Both the position numbers and the translations under genes were made by a program. Source: Corynebacterium choanae (GTDB lineage Bacteria; Actinomycetota; Actinomycetes; Mycobacteriales; Mycobacteriaceae). From it: a DNA stretch of 64,000 nt. Below are positions 40,900 through 51,061 of this stretch, in pieces (position 1 is the first letter of the stretch; every line of letters starts with the position of its first letter). The notes beneath the pieces are model-generated. The model was not told the DNA's origin. It worked only from the letters and a program-made list of their open reading frames with translations, and searched no databases. The stretch lies in NCBI RefSeq assembly GCF_003813965.1, contig NZ_CP033896.1:1178001-1242000 (forward strand). Direction: 5' to 3'.

Positions 40900-42177
40900 A
40901 TGATGCGAAACCGCGTCATATCTATCGCCATGGCCTTTATTGGCCTTGCTGTCGGGGCGGGGTTTGCGTCCGGGCAGGAAGTGATGCAGTTTTTCGTCCA
41001 CTTCGGTCAAGCCGGTATTTGGGGTGCGGTTGCAGTTGCAATCTTTATGACCCTCGCCGGCATGATCATCCTGCAGCTGGGTTCCTACTATCAGGCAAAC
41101 GAACACACTGCAGTCCTCGACGAGGTAACTCATCCGCTGCTGGCCAAAGTGCTCGACTGGTCAGTGATGCTCACCAGTTTCTCGCTGGGGTTCGTGATGT
41201 TCGCTGGCGGTGGGGCAAACCTTAATCAAGCCTTCGGAATCGACAAGCTGTGGGGTTCGCTCATCCTGCTGGTGGTCGTCCTTATTATTGGGCGTTTCGA
41301 CGTCGATAAGGTTTCCAACGCTATTGCGATCACCACCCCGCTGATCATTGTCATGCTCATTATCGTGTTCATTTTCTGTCTAGCGACGGCGAACACCCCC
41401 ACTGAGCAGCTTGATCTCGCCGCCTCACAGATCCACTCGACCCTGCCGAATATTGTGGTGGCAACGTTAAACTATGCCGGCTTTAACCTCATTGTGGTGG
41501 TGTCGATGTCGATTGTTATCGGCGGATACTATCTCAACCCGCGAGTAGCTGGCTTAGGCGGTTTGCTCGGCGGTGGCCTGTTCGGTGCCATGCTGGTAAT
41601 GACCGCAATCGCGTTGTATGTGAAGATCGACAAGGTGTACGACTCGCCGCTGCCGATGCTGCAGATCGTGCAAGATATTCACCCGGCAATGGGCTATGTG
41701 ATGTCCATTGCGATCTACGGCATGATCTTCAACTCGGCTGTGGGCATGCTGTATTCGCTCACCCGCCGGCTGACCAGCAATAAACCAGCCAAAGCATTCT
41801 ACCCAACCTATGTGGTGGTGGTGTTGGTGGCCTTCGCAATCTCCTTCTTCGGGTTCCGAAATCTGGTGACCTACGTCTATCCAGCACTCGGCTATGTGGG
41901 CGTGGTGCTGTCGATTGTGTTGGTCATCAACTGGATGAAAGACCTGACTGAAATTCGCAAGGAAACTCGTCGCCGCAAGAAGATTCGCGACTTGATGATG
42001 ATTAAGCTACATCCACGTCGCCAATTCACCCCCGCCCAGCAGCGTCGTCTCGACTATCACCTGGGGGAGTCGAATATTGACGACAGCGAGCTGCACGAAA
42101 CCTTTGAAGAAAAAGTCACTGAGGCGATTGTGGAAGAGGAAGAAAACCGCGATCCCCAGGCAAGAAATCTGCAATAG
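40900..42177 (+). CDS. YkvI-family integral membrane protein
   Basis: 425 residues; start at ATG 40900 or 40903, with GGGAG about twelve bases upstream. About ten to eleven hydrophobic segments follow a first helix reading FIGLAVGAGFASGQEVMQFF, which is characteristic of the YkvI family in the amino acid/sodium symporter (APC, LeuT-like) superfamily. The last 60 residues are a charged cytoplasmic tail (basic RRRKKIR, then acidic VEEEEN). Probably a transporter; the substrate is unknown. Confidence 0.82.
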   Translation: MMRNRVISIAMAFIGLAVGAGFASGQEVMQFFVHFGQAGIWGAVAVAIFMTLAGMIILQLGSYYQANEHTAVLDEVTHPLLAKVLDWSVMLTSFSLGFVMFAGGGANLNQAFGIDKLWGSLILLVVVLIIGRFDVDKVSNAIAITTPLIIVMLIIVFIFCLATANTPTEQLDLAASQIHSTLPNIVVATLNYAGFNLIVVVSMSIVIGGYYLNPRVAGLGGLLGGGLFGAMLVMTAIALYVKIDKVYDSPLPMLQIVQDIHPAMGYVMSIAIYGMIFNSAVGMLYSLTRRLTSNKPAKAFYPTYVVVVLVAFAISFFGFRNLVTYVYPALGYVGVVLSIVLVINWMKDLTEIRKETRRRKKIRDLMMIKLHPRRQFTPAQQRRLDYHLGESNIDDSELHETFEEKVTEAIVEEEENRDPQARNLQ

Positions 42178-42463
42178 CGGGACAGCGTTCGCATTGTTGC
42201 CGCGCTTAAAGCTCAACTGTGTAGCAGTAGTCGGCTGCAGCTTGCGATAGTGCGAGCAAACGCGTGGAGAAGTCTCCTCTTCGCAGCAGCATCAGCTCTG
42301 GTTTCCAACCGCAGGATCGTATTCCTGGCGCGGGACACGAGGGTGATGCTGCTGCGTTGCTCTTTGGGGCAGTTGGCGGCGAAGTGGCTGGGGGTTTGGT
42401 CGTGGGGTGGTGCAGTGCAACAATCTGGCAACCCTGGATGCGGGATTGATGCACAATGGGCAT

Positions 42464-43558
42464 ATGGATGAAAATAATTCACAGTATCAACCGCATCCGC
42501 AGCGCTACGAGTCCATGCAGTATCGGCGGCTTGGGAACTCCGGGCTGCAGGTGTCGGCTATTGCACTGGGCATGTGGCACAACTTTGGTCACGACAAGCC
42601 ATTTGCTGACCAGCGAGCAATAGTGCTTGGCGCCTTTGATCGAGGGATCACCCATTTTGATTTAGCGAATAATTACGGCCCACCCTCCGGGTCGGCAGAA
42701 ACCGCGTTCGGGATGCTGCTTGATTCGGATTTACATGCCTATCGCGACGAACTCGTGATTGCAACCAAGGCTGGCTGGCGGGGTTGGGATGGTCCTTACG
42801 GCTTCGGTGGAAGTCGCAAATATTTGATGGCTTCCCTGGATCGTTCGCTGCAGCGCCTGGGAGTGGACTATGTCGATATTTTCTATCATCATCGACCTGA
42901 TCCAGATACCCCGTTAGAAGAAACAATGGGGGCGCTGCGCGATATTGTCGCCAGCGGCAAAGCGCTCTATGCCGGGGTGTCTTCCTATTCGCCGGAGCTG
43001 TTGCGGCAGGCTGCAGAGATTATGGACGATGAAGGATGCCCGCTGGTATGTCACCAGCCCAGCTATTCGATGTTGAATCGGTGGGTGGAGGAACCCACTG
43101 ACACCGACGGCACCGAATCGTTGCTCGAGGCGGCCGCCGATACCGGGGTGGGGATTATTGCGTTTAGTCCGCTTGCACAGGGTTTGTTGACTGACCGGTA
43201 TTTGCATGGGGTGCCAGAGGATTCCCGGGCTGCCGCCGGCAAGTCGCTGGCTTCGTCGATGTTAAGCGAGTCGAACTTGGAGATGGTGCGACGCCTCAAC
43301 GATATTGCGCAGGAGCGTGGTCAAACCCTGGCGCAAATGGCGTTGTCATGGGTGCTGCGCCGGCAGGGCGAGTTCGGGGAGCAGACGGTCGCCTCAGCGG
43401 TCATTGGTGCTTCGTCGCTTGCCCAGCTGGATCAAAATATTGGCGCCCTGGAGCAGGTGGAGTTTAGCGCCCAAGAGTTGGCGGCAATTGATGATATTGC
43501 CCGGGATGCTGGGATTAATATTTGGGCTGCTGCCACCCGTTCGAAGCTCAGCGAATAG
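42464..43558 (+). CDS. Aldo/keto reductase (YghZ / L-glyceraldehyde 3-phosphate reductase-like)
   Basis: 364 residues from ATG 42464; ATG 42449 is possible. The NADPH-dependent reductase fold is clear: YRRLGNSGLQVSAIALGMW at the start, catalytic Asp and Tyr in HFDLANNYGPPSGSAE, Lys in VIATKAGW and His in DIFYHHRPD. The PPSGSAE loop and GWDGPYGFGGSRKYL are typical of the YghZ/Kv-beta-like subgroup that reduces L-glyceraldehyde 3-phosphate and methylglyoxal. The exact substrate here is inferred. Confidence 0.9.
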   Translation: MDENNSQYQPHPQRYESMQYRRLGNSGLQVSAIALGMWHNFGHDKPFADQRAIVLGAFDRGITHFDLANNYGPPSGSAETAFGMLLDSDLHAYRDELVIATKAGWRGWDGPYGFGGSRKYLMASLDRSLQRLGVDYVDIFYHHRPDPDTPLEETMGALRDIVASGKALYAGVSSYSPELLRQAAEIMDDEGCPLVCHQPSYSMLNRWVEEPTDTDGTESLLEAAADTGVGIIAFSPLAQGLLTDRYLHGVPEDSRAAAGKSLASSMLSESNLEMVRRLNDIAQERGQTLAQMALSWVLRRQGEFGEQTVASAVIGASSLAQLDQNIGALEQVEFSAQELAAIDDIARDAGINIWAAATRSKLSE

Positions 43559-43567
43559 CTGCCAATC

Positions 43568-43609
43568 CGCACCAGCAGCAGCGCCGTCGACCGCGTTGCT
43601 GTTGGTGCG
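43568..43609. terminator. Terminator between convergent aldo/keto reductase and lysE
   Basis: A 13-bp stem with one G-U pair: CGCACCAGCAGCA (43568-43580) with TGCTGTTGGTGCG (43597-43609). It probably serves both genes. Confidence 0.6.
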
Positions 43610-43691
43610 TGGATGGTTCGTGGAGTGCTGCTGTTGGCGGTGGGGTGGTTGAGAATATCGCTGGTAAGGTGTGCGGCTTTTCGCAGGCTCG

Positions 43692-44498
43692 TTAGATGAC
43701 GTGCAGCAGCAGACGGGCGGCAATGGCCAACATGGTGATGCCGATTCCAATGTTCATCACCCGCAGCACCTTCGGATTCGATAAGGGGCCGGCGAGGGCT
43801 TGTGCCCCGTAGCCGATTGTGGGGAACCACAGTAGGGAAGCCGCGAAAGCGCCGATGGCAAACACCCACCGGCCGGTGTCGCCGTATTGGTTCGCCATCC
43901 CGCCGAGCATGACCACAATGTCGACATAGGTGCCCGGATTGAGCCAGGTCATAATCAGGGCAGCGGAAATCGGTGCCCACAGTGCGTCGCGCTGCGAAGG
44001 GTGTGCCGTGGCGGGGACTGCAGCTGGTTTTGCTTTGGTTGCCAGCTGGCCGCGATGATGGTGTGCCGGGGCAAGGGGAGCGGAGTGTTGATGGTTGCCG
44101 AATTTGATGCCCGCTGCAGTTGAGGGATCAGGCTCATTGTTGAGCAATGCGGCAGCAACCTCGTGTGTATCCAGCGGCGCTGTGTCAGGAAGCTGTGGAT
44201 CGTCGACAGTGACGGTGGTTTGGGTGATGGCATCCCGGAAACAGGTCATTGCGAAATAGCACAGATAGGCCACCCCAAGCCAGGTGAGGATCGTCAACAC
44301 GATCGGCGCCTTATCGATGATTACTCCCACCCCGGCAGTGCCGGCAGCAATAAGGATCATGTCGGAGAGAATGCAGACTGCGACAATTGCAGTAACACCG
44401 CTGCGGCGAATACCCTGCTTGAGCAGTAAGGCGTTTTGCGGCCCGATTGCAATAATCAGCGACAATCCCATAAGAAACCCGTTGAGCATGACCATCAT
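43692..44498 (-). CDS. lysE: Basic amino acid exporter
   Basis: 268 residues; three nearby ATGs (44498, 44495, 44489) are possible starts. LysE exports lysine and arginine. The N-terminal helix MGLSLIIAIGPQNALLLKQGIRR and the late TWLNPGTYVDIVVMLGG and QYGDTGRWVFAIGAFAASLLWFP segments match C. glutamicum LysE. The cytoplasmic loop between helices 3 and 4 is longer than in that 233-residue protein and contains a His-rich patch (NHQHSAPLAPAHHHRG). It is transcribed divergently from lysG, its usual activator. Confidence 0.92.
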   Translation of the reverse strand: MMVMLNGFLMGLSLIIAIGPQNALLLKQGIRRSGVTAIVAVCILSDMILIAAGTAGVGVIIDKAPIVLTILTWLGVAYLCYFAMTCFRDAITQTTVTVDDPQLPDTAPLDTHEVAAALLNNEPDPSTAAGIKFGNHQHSAPLAPAHHHRGQLATKAKPAAVPATAHPSQRDALWAPISAALIMTWLNPGTYVDIVVMLGGMANQYGDTGRWVFAIGAFAASLLWFPTIGYGAQALAGPLSNPKVLRVMNIGIGITMLAIAARLLLHVI

Positions 44499-44716
44499 AG
44501 TGACGAGCGTAACGCCCCCTTTAGGTGAAGTAAAAATTACGCAATCTTTATAATCTTAAGTATCGGTTAATTGGCGCTTGTTTGCTTGTTTGCTGGTGGG
44601 TTAGCGGGCGCGGGTCGAAATACCCCCAAGTCACAGATCCACGAGCAGGGATTCGCCGGTTGCGGGTGCTGGCTCATCCACACCCGCCAACAATATGGGG
44701 CACCCGTTTCGGGGTG

Positions 44717-44722
44717 TATTCT
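44717..44722 (+). promoter_or_regulatory. Predicted -10 box of lysG
   Basis: TATTCT eight bases before GTG 44731, so lysG is probably leaderless. The A+T-rich stretch at about 44520-44570 on the other side of the intergenic region should hold the lysE promoter and the LysG site. Confidence 0.4.
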
Positions 44723-44730
44723 TGTAAGTT

Positions 44731-45663
44731 GTGAATCCTGTACATCTGGAAACGCTGCTCGCAGTCCTTGATGAAGGCTCTTTTGAAGCAGCAGCTGATC
44801 ATCTTGCTGTTACTCCATCCGCAGTCAGCCAGCGCATGAAAGCCCTGGAACAGGCCGCTGGCCGGGTGCTGGTGCGCCGCGTCCAGCCGGTCACCGCCAC
44901 CGAAGCCGGGGAGATTTTGGCGCAAGCCGCCCGGCGGATGCGGCTCCTGCAAGCGGAAACAGACGCCCAGATGTCCGATCGTCTCGCCCGGGTGCCACTC
45001 AACGTTGCAGTCAACGCCGACTCGCTGGCCTCCTGGTTTCGGGATGTGATCGCCGAGGTTTCCAGCTGGGATGGATCGTGTCTGCGGCTGCGCCTCGAGG
45101 ACGAAGCCCACTCGCTCACCCTGCTGCGGCGCGGGGACTGTGTCGGCGCTGTCACCCGGGAAGCTGCCCCGGTATCAGGATGCGACACCACCCCGCTTGG
45201 TGTGATGCGCTACCGGGCTTTGGCCTGTCCGGTGATGAAAGAAAAATACACCCTCAGCGACGGCACCCTGGACTGGTCGGCGATGCCCGCCCTACGGTTC
45301 GGTCCGAAAGATGCCATCCAAGACGCCGATCTGCAAGGCCGCCTCGACTACACCCCACCAAATCGTCGTATTAGTGAAATCCCCTCCTCAGAGGCGTTTC
45401 TTGACGCGGTTCGTTTAGGCCTGGGCTGGGGGCTGATCCCCGACCAGCAATCAGCACCACTGATTGCCTCCGGGGAACTCGTCACCCTCGACGAGCGGGT
45501 TTTAGTTGTCCCACTCTATTGGCAGCATTGGCGCCTCGAATCCCCCCTGCTGCAGCAGCTCACCGACACTGTAGTGACAGCTGCGCGCCACCATCTTGAC
45601 CCCTTCGATGACACCGAAGTCACCCCAGGGGTAAATGTGCTGCAGGAACCATCCGGCCGCTGA
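44731..45663 (+). CDS. lysG: LysR-family activator of lysE
   Basis: 310 residues from GTG 44731. The N-terminal helix-turn-helix is complete (LETLLAVLDEGSFEAAADHLAVTPSAVSQRMKALE). The effector domain follows from about residue 90. LysG (ArgP/IciA family) turns on lysE when basic amino acids are high; its position, divergent from lysE with a 232-base gap, supports that role here. The C-terminal DDTEVTPGVNVLQEPSGR is an ordinary tail. Confidence 0.93.
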   Translation: MNPVHLETLLAVLDEGSFEAAADHLAVTPSAVSQRMKALEQAAGRVLVRRVQPVTATEAGEILAQAARRMRLLQAETDAQMSDRLARVPLNVAVNADSLASWFRDVIAEVSSWDGSCLRLRLEDEAHSLTLLRRGDCVGAVTREAAPVSGCDTTPLGVMRYRALACPVMKEKYTLSDGTLDWSAMPALRFGPKDAIQDADLQGRLDYTPPNRRISEIPSSEAFLDAVRLGLGWGLIPDQQSAPLIASGELVTLDERVLVVPLYWQHWRLESPLLQQLTDTVVTAARHHLDPFDDTEVTPGVNVLQEPSGR

Positions 45664-45978
45664 TGGCGTACTGCCCGGGCGCGGCAGCGTCGGGTCTGCT
45701 CCCTTAGCCGGGCAGCGTTGCGGGCAACCAATATTGCGCCGCGCCCGGTGCTGGTCGTGGTGCTCGTCGATAATGGTCGCAGTGGTTGCTTTACATGGAC
45801 TGCCCGTCGCGATAACCACAGCAGCCAACCGACGAGCTGGCCGGTGCCACCGGCGCACACACTAAAGTCTGGTGTGTTTACACGCGTTTGGTTGACGATG
45901 CTGCCGACCATGGTGCACAGCCCGGGTGCAACAGACCGTGGGAATTGGCCATCACGAACAGCAGAAGGCTGCAGGATC
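45664..45978. other. 315-base gap before the HNH lipoprotein gene
   Basis: The frame of the next gene is open through it (from 45718), but its composition is not protein-like and a lipoprotein signal begins at 45979. Nothing else seen. Confidence 0.4.
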
Positions 45979-46932
45979 ATGCCCTGGAACTCACCCCTGG
46001 AAAACCCAGCAATACCACGTCCCGGCGCCCGAGTATTGGGAGCCCTATTCGCCCTACCCCTGATTACTAGCTGCAGCATGGGAGATACCCCGCCACCGGT
46101 CATTCCTCCACCGCTGGTTACCGAAGATGCTGCCCAAACCCAGCAGCAGTCCGCATCATCCCCGACCGGGACACCACCGTCCGCATCGCCTGATCCTGCC
46201 CAGCCCAGCACTGTTGGCCGCCCGGACTTTACCGCCGACACCAACAATTCCGCACCACCGGGCAACGACAGCGAACTGGCCGGTGTGGATGTCACAGTGC
46301 AACTCCCGGCTGACTACGATCCCACCCAGTGGCCAAACTATCAGCTCATCGCCAGCCCTGTGGAAGCCACACAGCTCTTAGCTACCCTTCCGATCCGCGG
46401 CCGCAGCCCAAAAACCGGCTATAGTCGGCAAGCCTTCGGGGATCGGTGGACTGACGATGTCACCGTCGAATTTGGGCACAATGGGTGCGATACCCGCAAC
46501 GATATTTTGCGCCGCGATCTTTCGCAGGTGGTGACGAAACCAGGAACCCGTGACTGTGTTGTACTCAGCGGGGATTTTCTCGAACCCTACACTGGCACCC
46601 CACTGCATTTTCAACGCGGCAAAGACACCAGTCCACTGGTGCAAATTGATCATGTGGTCGCTCTTGGGGACGCGTGGCAAAAAGGCGCCCAACAGCTTGC
46701 CCCCGAACAGCGGCAAAACTTTGCCAATGACCCGGACAATCTCCTCGCGGTGATGGGACGGGTCAACACCCAAAAATCAGCTTCCGACGCCGCATCCTGG
46801 CAGCCACCCAACACCGCTTTTCGCTGCGCCTATGCGATACGACAAATCGTGGTAAAACACCGCTACGCCCTGTGGGTGACCCAGGCGGAACACGACGCAC
46901 TTGCTGCATCACTTCAGCGCTGCCCCAGCTAG
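45979..46932 (+). CDS. Secreted lipoprotein with HNH endonuclease domain (DUF1524)
   Basis: 317 residues from ATG 45979. The signal peptide ends in a lipobox LITSC, so the protein should be anchored to the outside of the membrane. A Pro/Ser/Thr-rich spacer of about 60 residues leads to the enzymatic part: GYSRQAFGDRW, TRNDILRRDL, CVVLSGDFLEPYTG and the HNH-type core VQIDHVVALGDAWQKGAQ, then FANDPDNLLAVMGRVNTQKSASDAASW. The DH and the N-x-x-K-S-A-x-D pattern are those of actinobacterial secreted nucleases. It may degrade external DNA for nutrition or defence (inference). Confidence 0.85.
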   Translation: MPWNSPLENPAIPRPGARVLGALFALPLITSCSMGDTPPPVIPPPLVTEDAAQTQQQSASSPTGTPPSASPDPAQPSTVGRPDFTADTNNSAPPGNDSELAGVDVTVQLPADYDPTQWPNYQLIASPVEATQLLATLPIRGRSPKTGYSRQAFGDRWTDDVTVEFGHNGCDTRNDILRRDLSQVVTKPGTRDCVVLSGDFLEPYTGTPLHFQRGKDTSPLVQIDHVVALGDAWQKGAQQLAPEQRQNFANDPDNLLAVMGRVNTQKSASDAASWQPPNTAFRCAYAIRQIVVKHRYALWVTQAEHDALAASLQRCPS

Positions 46933-47208
46933 CAGCCCTGTGGTGCGCAACATGGCAGTGGTTTGAGCTGACCACACTGAGTACAACGCAAACAACAGCA
47001 CCCCGCAGCACAACAGATTCGCATCGATCACCATCAATGACGCGGCCTCGTTGAACAATCATGCGACGATCTGCTGCCATGTCACCGCTTGTTGCCGTCA
47101 AGCCCTTGAAAAACAGGTGTTTTTCCTGCATCGTCCCACTCGAGAATTTTTGCTTCCTCTCGGTGTGGCGAGCGGTTCAACAGGCAAATTGCTTTTATGG
47201 TAGTGGCT

Positions 47209-48024
47209 ATGACTGACCCCAAGCCAACCCCAAAACCTGGCCGGTTTAGCTCCGGCGAACCGATCAATCAAGGGGAGCTGCCGCCCGTATCGAACGGATA
47301 TTCAGCAGCTGGACGAGTAGAACCCCAACGCATCGATCCGATTGCTGACGCCCCCACCACGGTGTTTGCTGCTAACACCACCCCGCCGGTTGCAACAGTC
47401 GCCACCGATCACACCCCAACCACCACCATGCCGGTGGTCACCGATGCGACCGTTGAGAGTGAAACTGCGCTGCCTACAGCCGTCGATCCTGCTGCAGGCA
47501 AACGCGGCACCATGGACTTTGGGCTCCTATTGCTGCGCCTATTCTTCGGCGGCTATCTGCTGCTGACCGCCACCTTGGTGCTTTTTGGGCAAGGTGGTCG
47601 TTCACTCGCTGGTCTGCGGGATTCGTTCAGCGGCTACGCCCAGCCGGAGATCCTCGTATTGCTCATGCCAATTCTTGCATTGGCTGCCGGATTATTCCTG
47701 CTCCTCGGCCTCCTCACCCCGTTTGCTGCCGCCCTCGGCGTGATCACAACCGGCTTTTTCGCAATGCACGCCATTGCTATCTCCGACCATTCCGGGAATC
47801 TGCTCTACTGGGAAGATACTGTGTGGCTCCAGCTTGCCCTGTTTGCCATGGCAGTAGCCTTACAATTCACCGGCCCTGGACGGGTGAGTGCTGACTTCTC
47901 CCGCGGCTGGGCGAAGCGGCCGCTTGCCTCATCCTGGTTATTCTTTGTGATCGGTGTCGCCGCCGCAGTAGCACTGTGGTGGTTTACCGCCGGTGTCAAT
48001 CCTCTCCAAGGGATCGCCGGATAA
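47209..48024 (+). CDS. DoxX-family membrane protein
   Basis: 271 residues from ATG 47209. TATGGT at 47196-47201 would give a leaderless message; the earlier ATG at 47197 lies inside that box. The first 100 residues are Pro/Thr-rich and probably disordered in the cytoplasm. The rest is a four-helix DoxX-like unit (GLLLLRLFFGGYLLL, LLLGLLTPFAAALGVITTGFFAMH, WLQLALFAMAVALQFTGPGRVSADF) plus a last helix. DoxX proteins are linked to redox and thiol stress in mycobacteria; the role here is open. Confidence 0.82.
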   Translation: MTDPKPTPKPGRFSSGEPINQGELPPVSNGYSAAGRVEPQRIDPIADAPTTVFAANTTPPVATVATDHTPTTTMPVVTDATVESETALPTAVDPAAGKRGTMDFGLLLLRLFFGGYLLLTATLVLFGQGGRSLAGLRDSFSGYAQPEILVLLMPILALAAGLFLLLGLLTPFAAALGVITTGFFAMHAIAISDHSGNLLYWEDTVWLQLALFAMAVALQFTGPGRVSADFSRGWAKRPLASSWLFFVIGVAAAVALWWFTAGVNPLQGIAG

Positions 48025-48184
48025 CCTCCTTGCTGTGCGGGCTACCGCACAGTGTTTTCCGCCAGTGCTGTGCAGCGACAGCAGCCAACCATCAGGTTCG
48101 GCTACACAGTACTGGCATAGCTATGCTGGTGGGGTCATTCGCCCCACCTGGCCATCTTCAACCGATGAGATTCGTGGAGTATCG

Positions 48185-48709
48185 TTGCACCCTCACCAGC
48201 CCCATTCAGCTTCATCGCGACCAACCCGCCGGCCTGCTTTGCTGCGATTCGTCATCAGTGTCATCATTGGCGCCGCAATCGGTGCCGGCACTTTTTTCGG
48301 CTTCTTCGGTGGGCATATTGTCGAAGTTGGGGTGGCAAAATTCTTCGCTGCCTTAGCAGTAATGACTCTGGCCATAGGGGTTGCTACCTGGCTGTGGAGT
48401 TGGGCTGGCGGGGCAGGGATGGTAGTAGGTCTTGCCTTCGGCTACACCCCGGTATTTGGATTGTGGGCTGCTGATCACGTCAATGGCCTGTGGGCAACCT
48501 GGATGATTATGGCGCTCGGCGGCATGCTGATCTATGGGCTCACCATCATTACCGTGGTCTATGCCATCGATATGAAAATTCGGGGCTATCATCCCGATGA
48601 CACCGCAGCCGGATTGGATCTTCCCACCAGGGTAGCCACTGCCCGCCGCGCCTCCGGCAGCAGTGATGCCGACGATGAGCTGCCGCCGAGTGAAACCGAA
48701 CGCTTCTAA
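48185..48709 (+). CDS. Four-helix membrane protein of unknown function
   Basis: 174 residues if it starts at TTG 48185, which has GGAG five bases upstream; the frame is open back to 47993, overlapping the DoxX gene, but that part looks non-coding. Four hydrophobic segments (about residues 17-42, 50-68, 74-95 and 104-127) are followed by a hydrophilic tail with acidic DADDELPPSETE. No family recognised. It follows the DoxX gene in the same direction. Confidence 0.6.
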   Translation: MHPHQPHSASSRPTRRPALLRFVISVIIGAAIGAGTFFGFFGGHIVEVGVAKFFAALAVMTLAIGVATWLWSWAGGAGMVVGLAFGYTPVFGLWAADHVNGLWATWMIMALGGMLIYGLTIITVVYAIDMKIRGYHPDDTAAGLDLPTRVATARRASGSSDADDELPPSETERF

Positions 48710-49210
48710 ACCATCCCCCCCGGGGGCAAACAACCTCTCTCGCACATTGTGCGGCGACCCGCATCCGACCCCAGAAAAACCATACGGCCTGTGTTACCGG
48801 TTGCGCAGACACCCCCAGGTCGTCTCAGCATTGCTGCTTAACAAGGTTGCATTCCTTGTAGCCTGTGACAACAACTTCTACGGGTATTCGTTGCGTGTGG
48901 CTGCGGGCATCAAACAGTGCGGGCGGTTGGGTTGTTTCCTTGCCATTGACACTGGTTGCAGCACGCATCACGCATTGCGCACAAGGCTTACAGAGTGCAC
49001 CCTGGCAAGCAAAAACCCTAGCAACAAATCACAAAATCCCGCTGCCGTAATCTGCTTCGGCAGCGGGATGTTCGCGGGTGCACGGCGCCCTACATGTCGC
49101 CTGGAAACCCATCTATCCAGGGACTGAAAACCCAGTGAACTGCAAGGGGCAAGGGACCCCTGTGATGTTGCGATTGTTCTTCGATGTTGGGCGACTACGT
49201 GCAGGGTTTG
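48710..49210. other. 501-base region downstream of the membrane protein and ilvD
   Basis: The convergent genes leave a terminator at 49036-49069; nothing else recognised. Confidence 0.45.
49036..49069 (-). terminator. ilvD-side terminator
   Basis: A 12-bp perfect stem, ATCCCGCTGCCG (49036-49047) with CGGCAGCGGGAT (49058-49069). On the minus strand it is followed by TTTTG, which fits the leftward ilvD transcript. Confidence 0.65.
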
Positions 49211-51061
49211 TTAGTGATCGTCGGCAAGGCGTCGCACCGCGCCTTTATCTGCCGAAGTAGCCAATTGGGCATAAGCCCGCAAGGCTCGGGTTACTGGCCG
49301 GTTGCGATCCCGCGGGGTAAACGGCCGCGGACGGGCAAGTTCTGCTTCTCTCCGTTTCGCTAATTCTTCGGCAGACACGTCAACGGTAAGAGCCCGGGTA
49401 TGCACATTGATCGTGATCATGTCCCCATCGCGAACCAGCCCGATGACGCCGCCGTGGGCTGCCTCCGGCGAAATATGACCCACCGACAAACCGGACGACC
49501 CACCAGAGAAACGACCATCAGTAACCAGCGCACACTGCTTACCCAAACCGGCACCTTTCAAAAATGCGGTCGGATGCAGCATCTCTTGCATACCAGGACC
49601 ACCAGAGGGGCCTTCATAGCGAACCACCAGCACTTCACCCGGCTGAATTTCACGTTTCAAAATAACACTTACCGCCTCCTCCTGGGATTCCACCACTCGG
49701 GCAGGGCCGGTGAACTCCCACAGAGACTCATCGATACCTGCGGCTTTAATAATTGCCCCATGTTCCGCGAGATTACCGGTGAGCACCGCCAATCCGCCGT
49801 CGGCGGTGTATGCATGTTCCACGTCACGGATACAGCCCCCCACCGCGTCGGTATCGAGACTGTCCCACCGATTCTCCGTCGAAAATGGAGTGGTGGTGCG
49901 CACCCCACCCGGTGCCGCATGGAAGAGTTCAAGTGCAGCGTCCGACGGCTGGTCCCCGCGGATATCCCAGGCGGCGAGCCACTGCTCCAGAGAGTCCGCG
50001 TGCACCGCATGAACATCAGTGTGCAGCAAACCGGCACGGTACAGCTCCCCAAGAATCGCCGGAATACCACCGGCACGGTGCACATCTTCCATGTGATAGT
50101 CCGAGTTCGGGGACACCTTAGCCAAACAGCCCACTTTTCGGGACAGTGCATCAATATCGGCCAAGGTAAAGTCCACTTCCGCCTCTTGTGCGGCAGCTAA
50201 AATATGCAGCACTGTATTGGTGGAACCACCCATAGCCATGTCGAGTGCCATGGCATTGTCGAATGCTTCCCGGGTAGCAATATTGCGCGGCAGCACCGAC
50301 TCATCACCGCTGCCATAGTAGCGGCGACACAACTCGACGATAGTGCTGCCAGCCTGGGAGAATAATGCTTTTCGGGCAGCATGGGTGGCCAACGTCGAAC
50401 CGTTACCGGGAAGCGAAAGCCCCAGCGCCTCAGTGAGGCAGTTCATCGAATTCGCGGTAAACATCCCAGAGCAGGAACCACAGGTGGGACAGGCAGAAGC
50501 TTCCACCTGGGCAAGCCCAGTATCGTCGACTTCCTCAGAGGCAGACGCAGAAATCGCAGTCACAAGATCGGTGGGGGCGTGGGCAACCCCGTCAACCACC
50601 ACCGCTTTGCCCGCTTCCATCGGTCCGCCCGAGACAAACACCGTGGGGATGTTGAGCCGCAGGGCAGCATTTAGCATTCCGGGGGTGATCTTGTCGCAGT
50701 TTGAGATACACACCAGGGCGTCAGCGGTGTGTGCATTGACCATATATTCCACACTGTCAGCAATGATTTCCCTGGACGGCAGCGAATACAACATGCCGCC
50801 ATGCCCCATCGCAATTCCATCATCAACAGCGATGGTGTGGAATTCTTTCGCCACCCCACCGGCGGCGCGAATCGCCTCGGCGACGATTTCACCCACATCC
50901 TTGAGATGCACATGCCCGGGAACGAACTGGGTGTAGGAGTTCGCGATCGCAATAATCGGTTTGCCGAAGTCGTCATCGGTCATGCCGGTTGCCCGCCACA
51001 GGGCACGTGCCCCAGCCGCCTGCCGGCCAGCAGTAGTGGTTTTTGATCGCAGCGGAATCAT
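49211..51061 (-). CDS. ilvD: Dihydroxy-acid dehydratase
   Basis: 616 residues from the ATG at 51061, which has GGGAG five bases upstream; the longer frame to 51160 is not used. It dehydrates dihydroxy-acids in valine, leucine and isoleucine synthesis with an iron-sulfur cluster. Cluster Cys are seen in [12 protein letters not shown] and in [20 protein letters not shown], and the early [13 protein letters not shown] region is typical. It forms a leftward group with the PH-domain and channel genes, back to back with ilvBNC. Confidence 0.96.
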   Translation of the reverse strand: MIPLRSKTTTAGRQAAGARALWRATGMTDDDFGKPIIAIANSYTQFVPGHVHLKDVGEIVAEAIRAAGGVAKEFHTIAVDDGIAMGHGGMLYSLPSREIIADSVEYMVNAHTADALVCISNCDKITPGMLNAALRLNIPTVFVSGGPMEAGKAVVVDGVAHAPTDLVTAISASASEEVDDTGLAQVEASACPTCGSCSGMFTANSMNCLTEALGLSLPGNGSTLATHAARKALFSQAGSTIVELCRRYYGSGDESVLPRNIATREAFDNAMALDMAMGGSTNTVLHILAAAQEAEVDFTLADIDALSRKVGCLAKVSPNSDYHMEDVHRAGGIPAILGELYRAGLLHTDVHAVHADSLEQWLAAWDIRGDQPSDAALELFHAAPGGVRTTTPFSTENRWDSLDTDAVGGCIRDVEHAYTADGGLAVLTGNLAEHGAIIKAAGIDESLWEFTGPARVVESQEEAVSVILKREIQPGEVLVVRYEGPSGGPGMQEMLHPTAFLKGAGLGKQCALVTDGRFSGGSSGLSVGHISPEAAHGGVIGLVRDGDMITINVHTRALTVDVSAEELAKRREAELARPRPFTPRDRNRPVTRALRAYAQLATSADKGAVRRLADDH

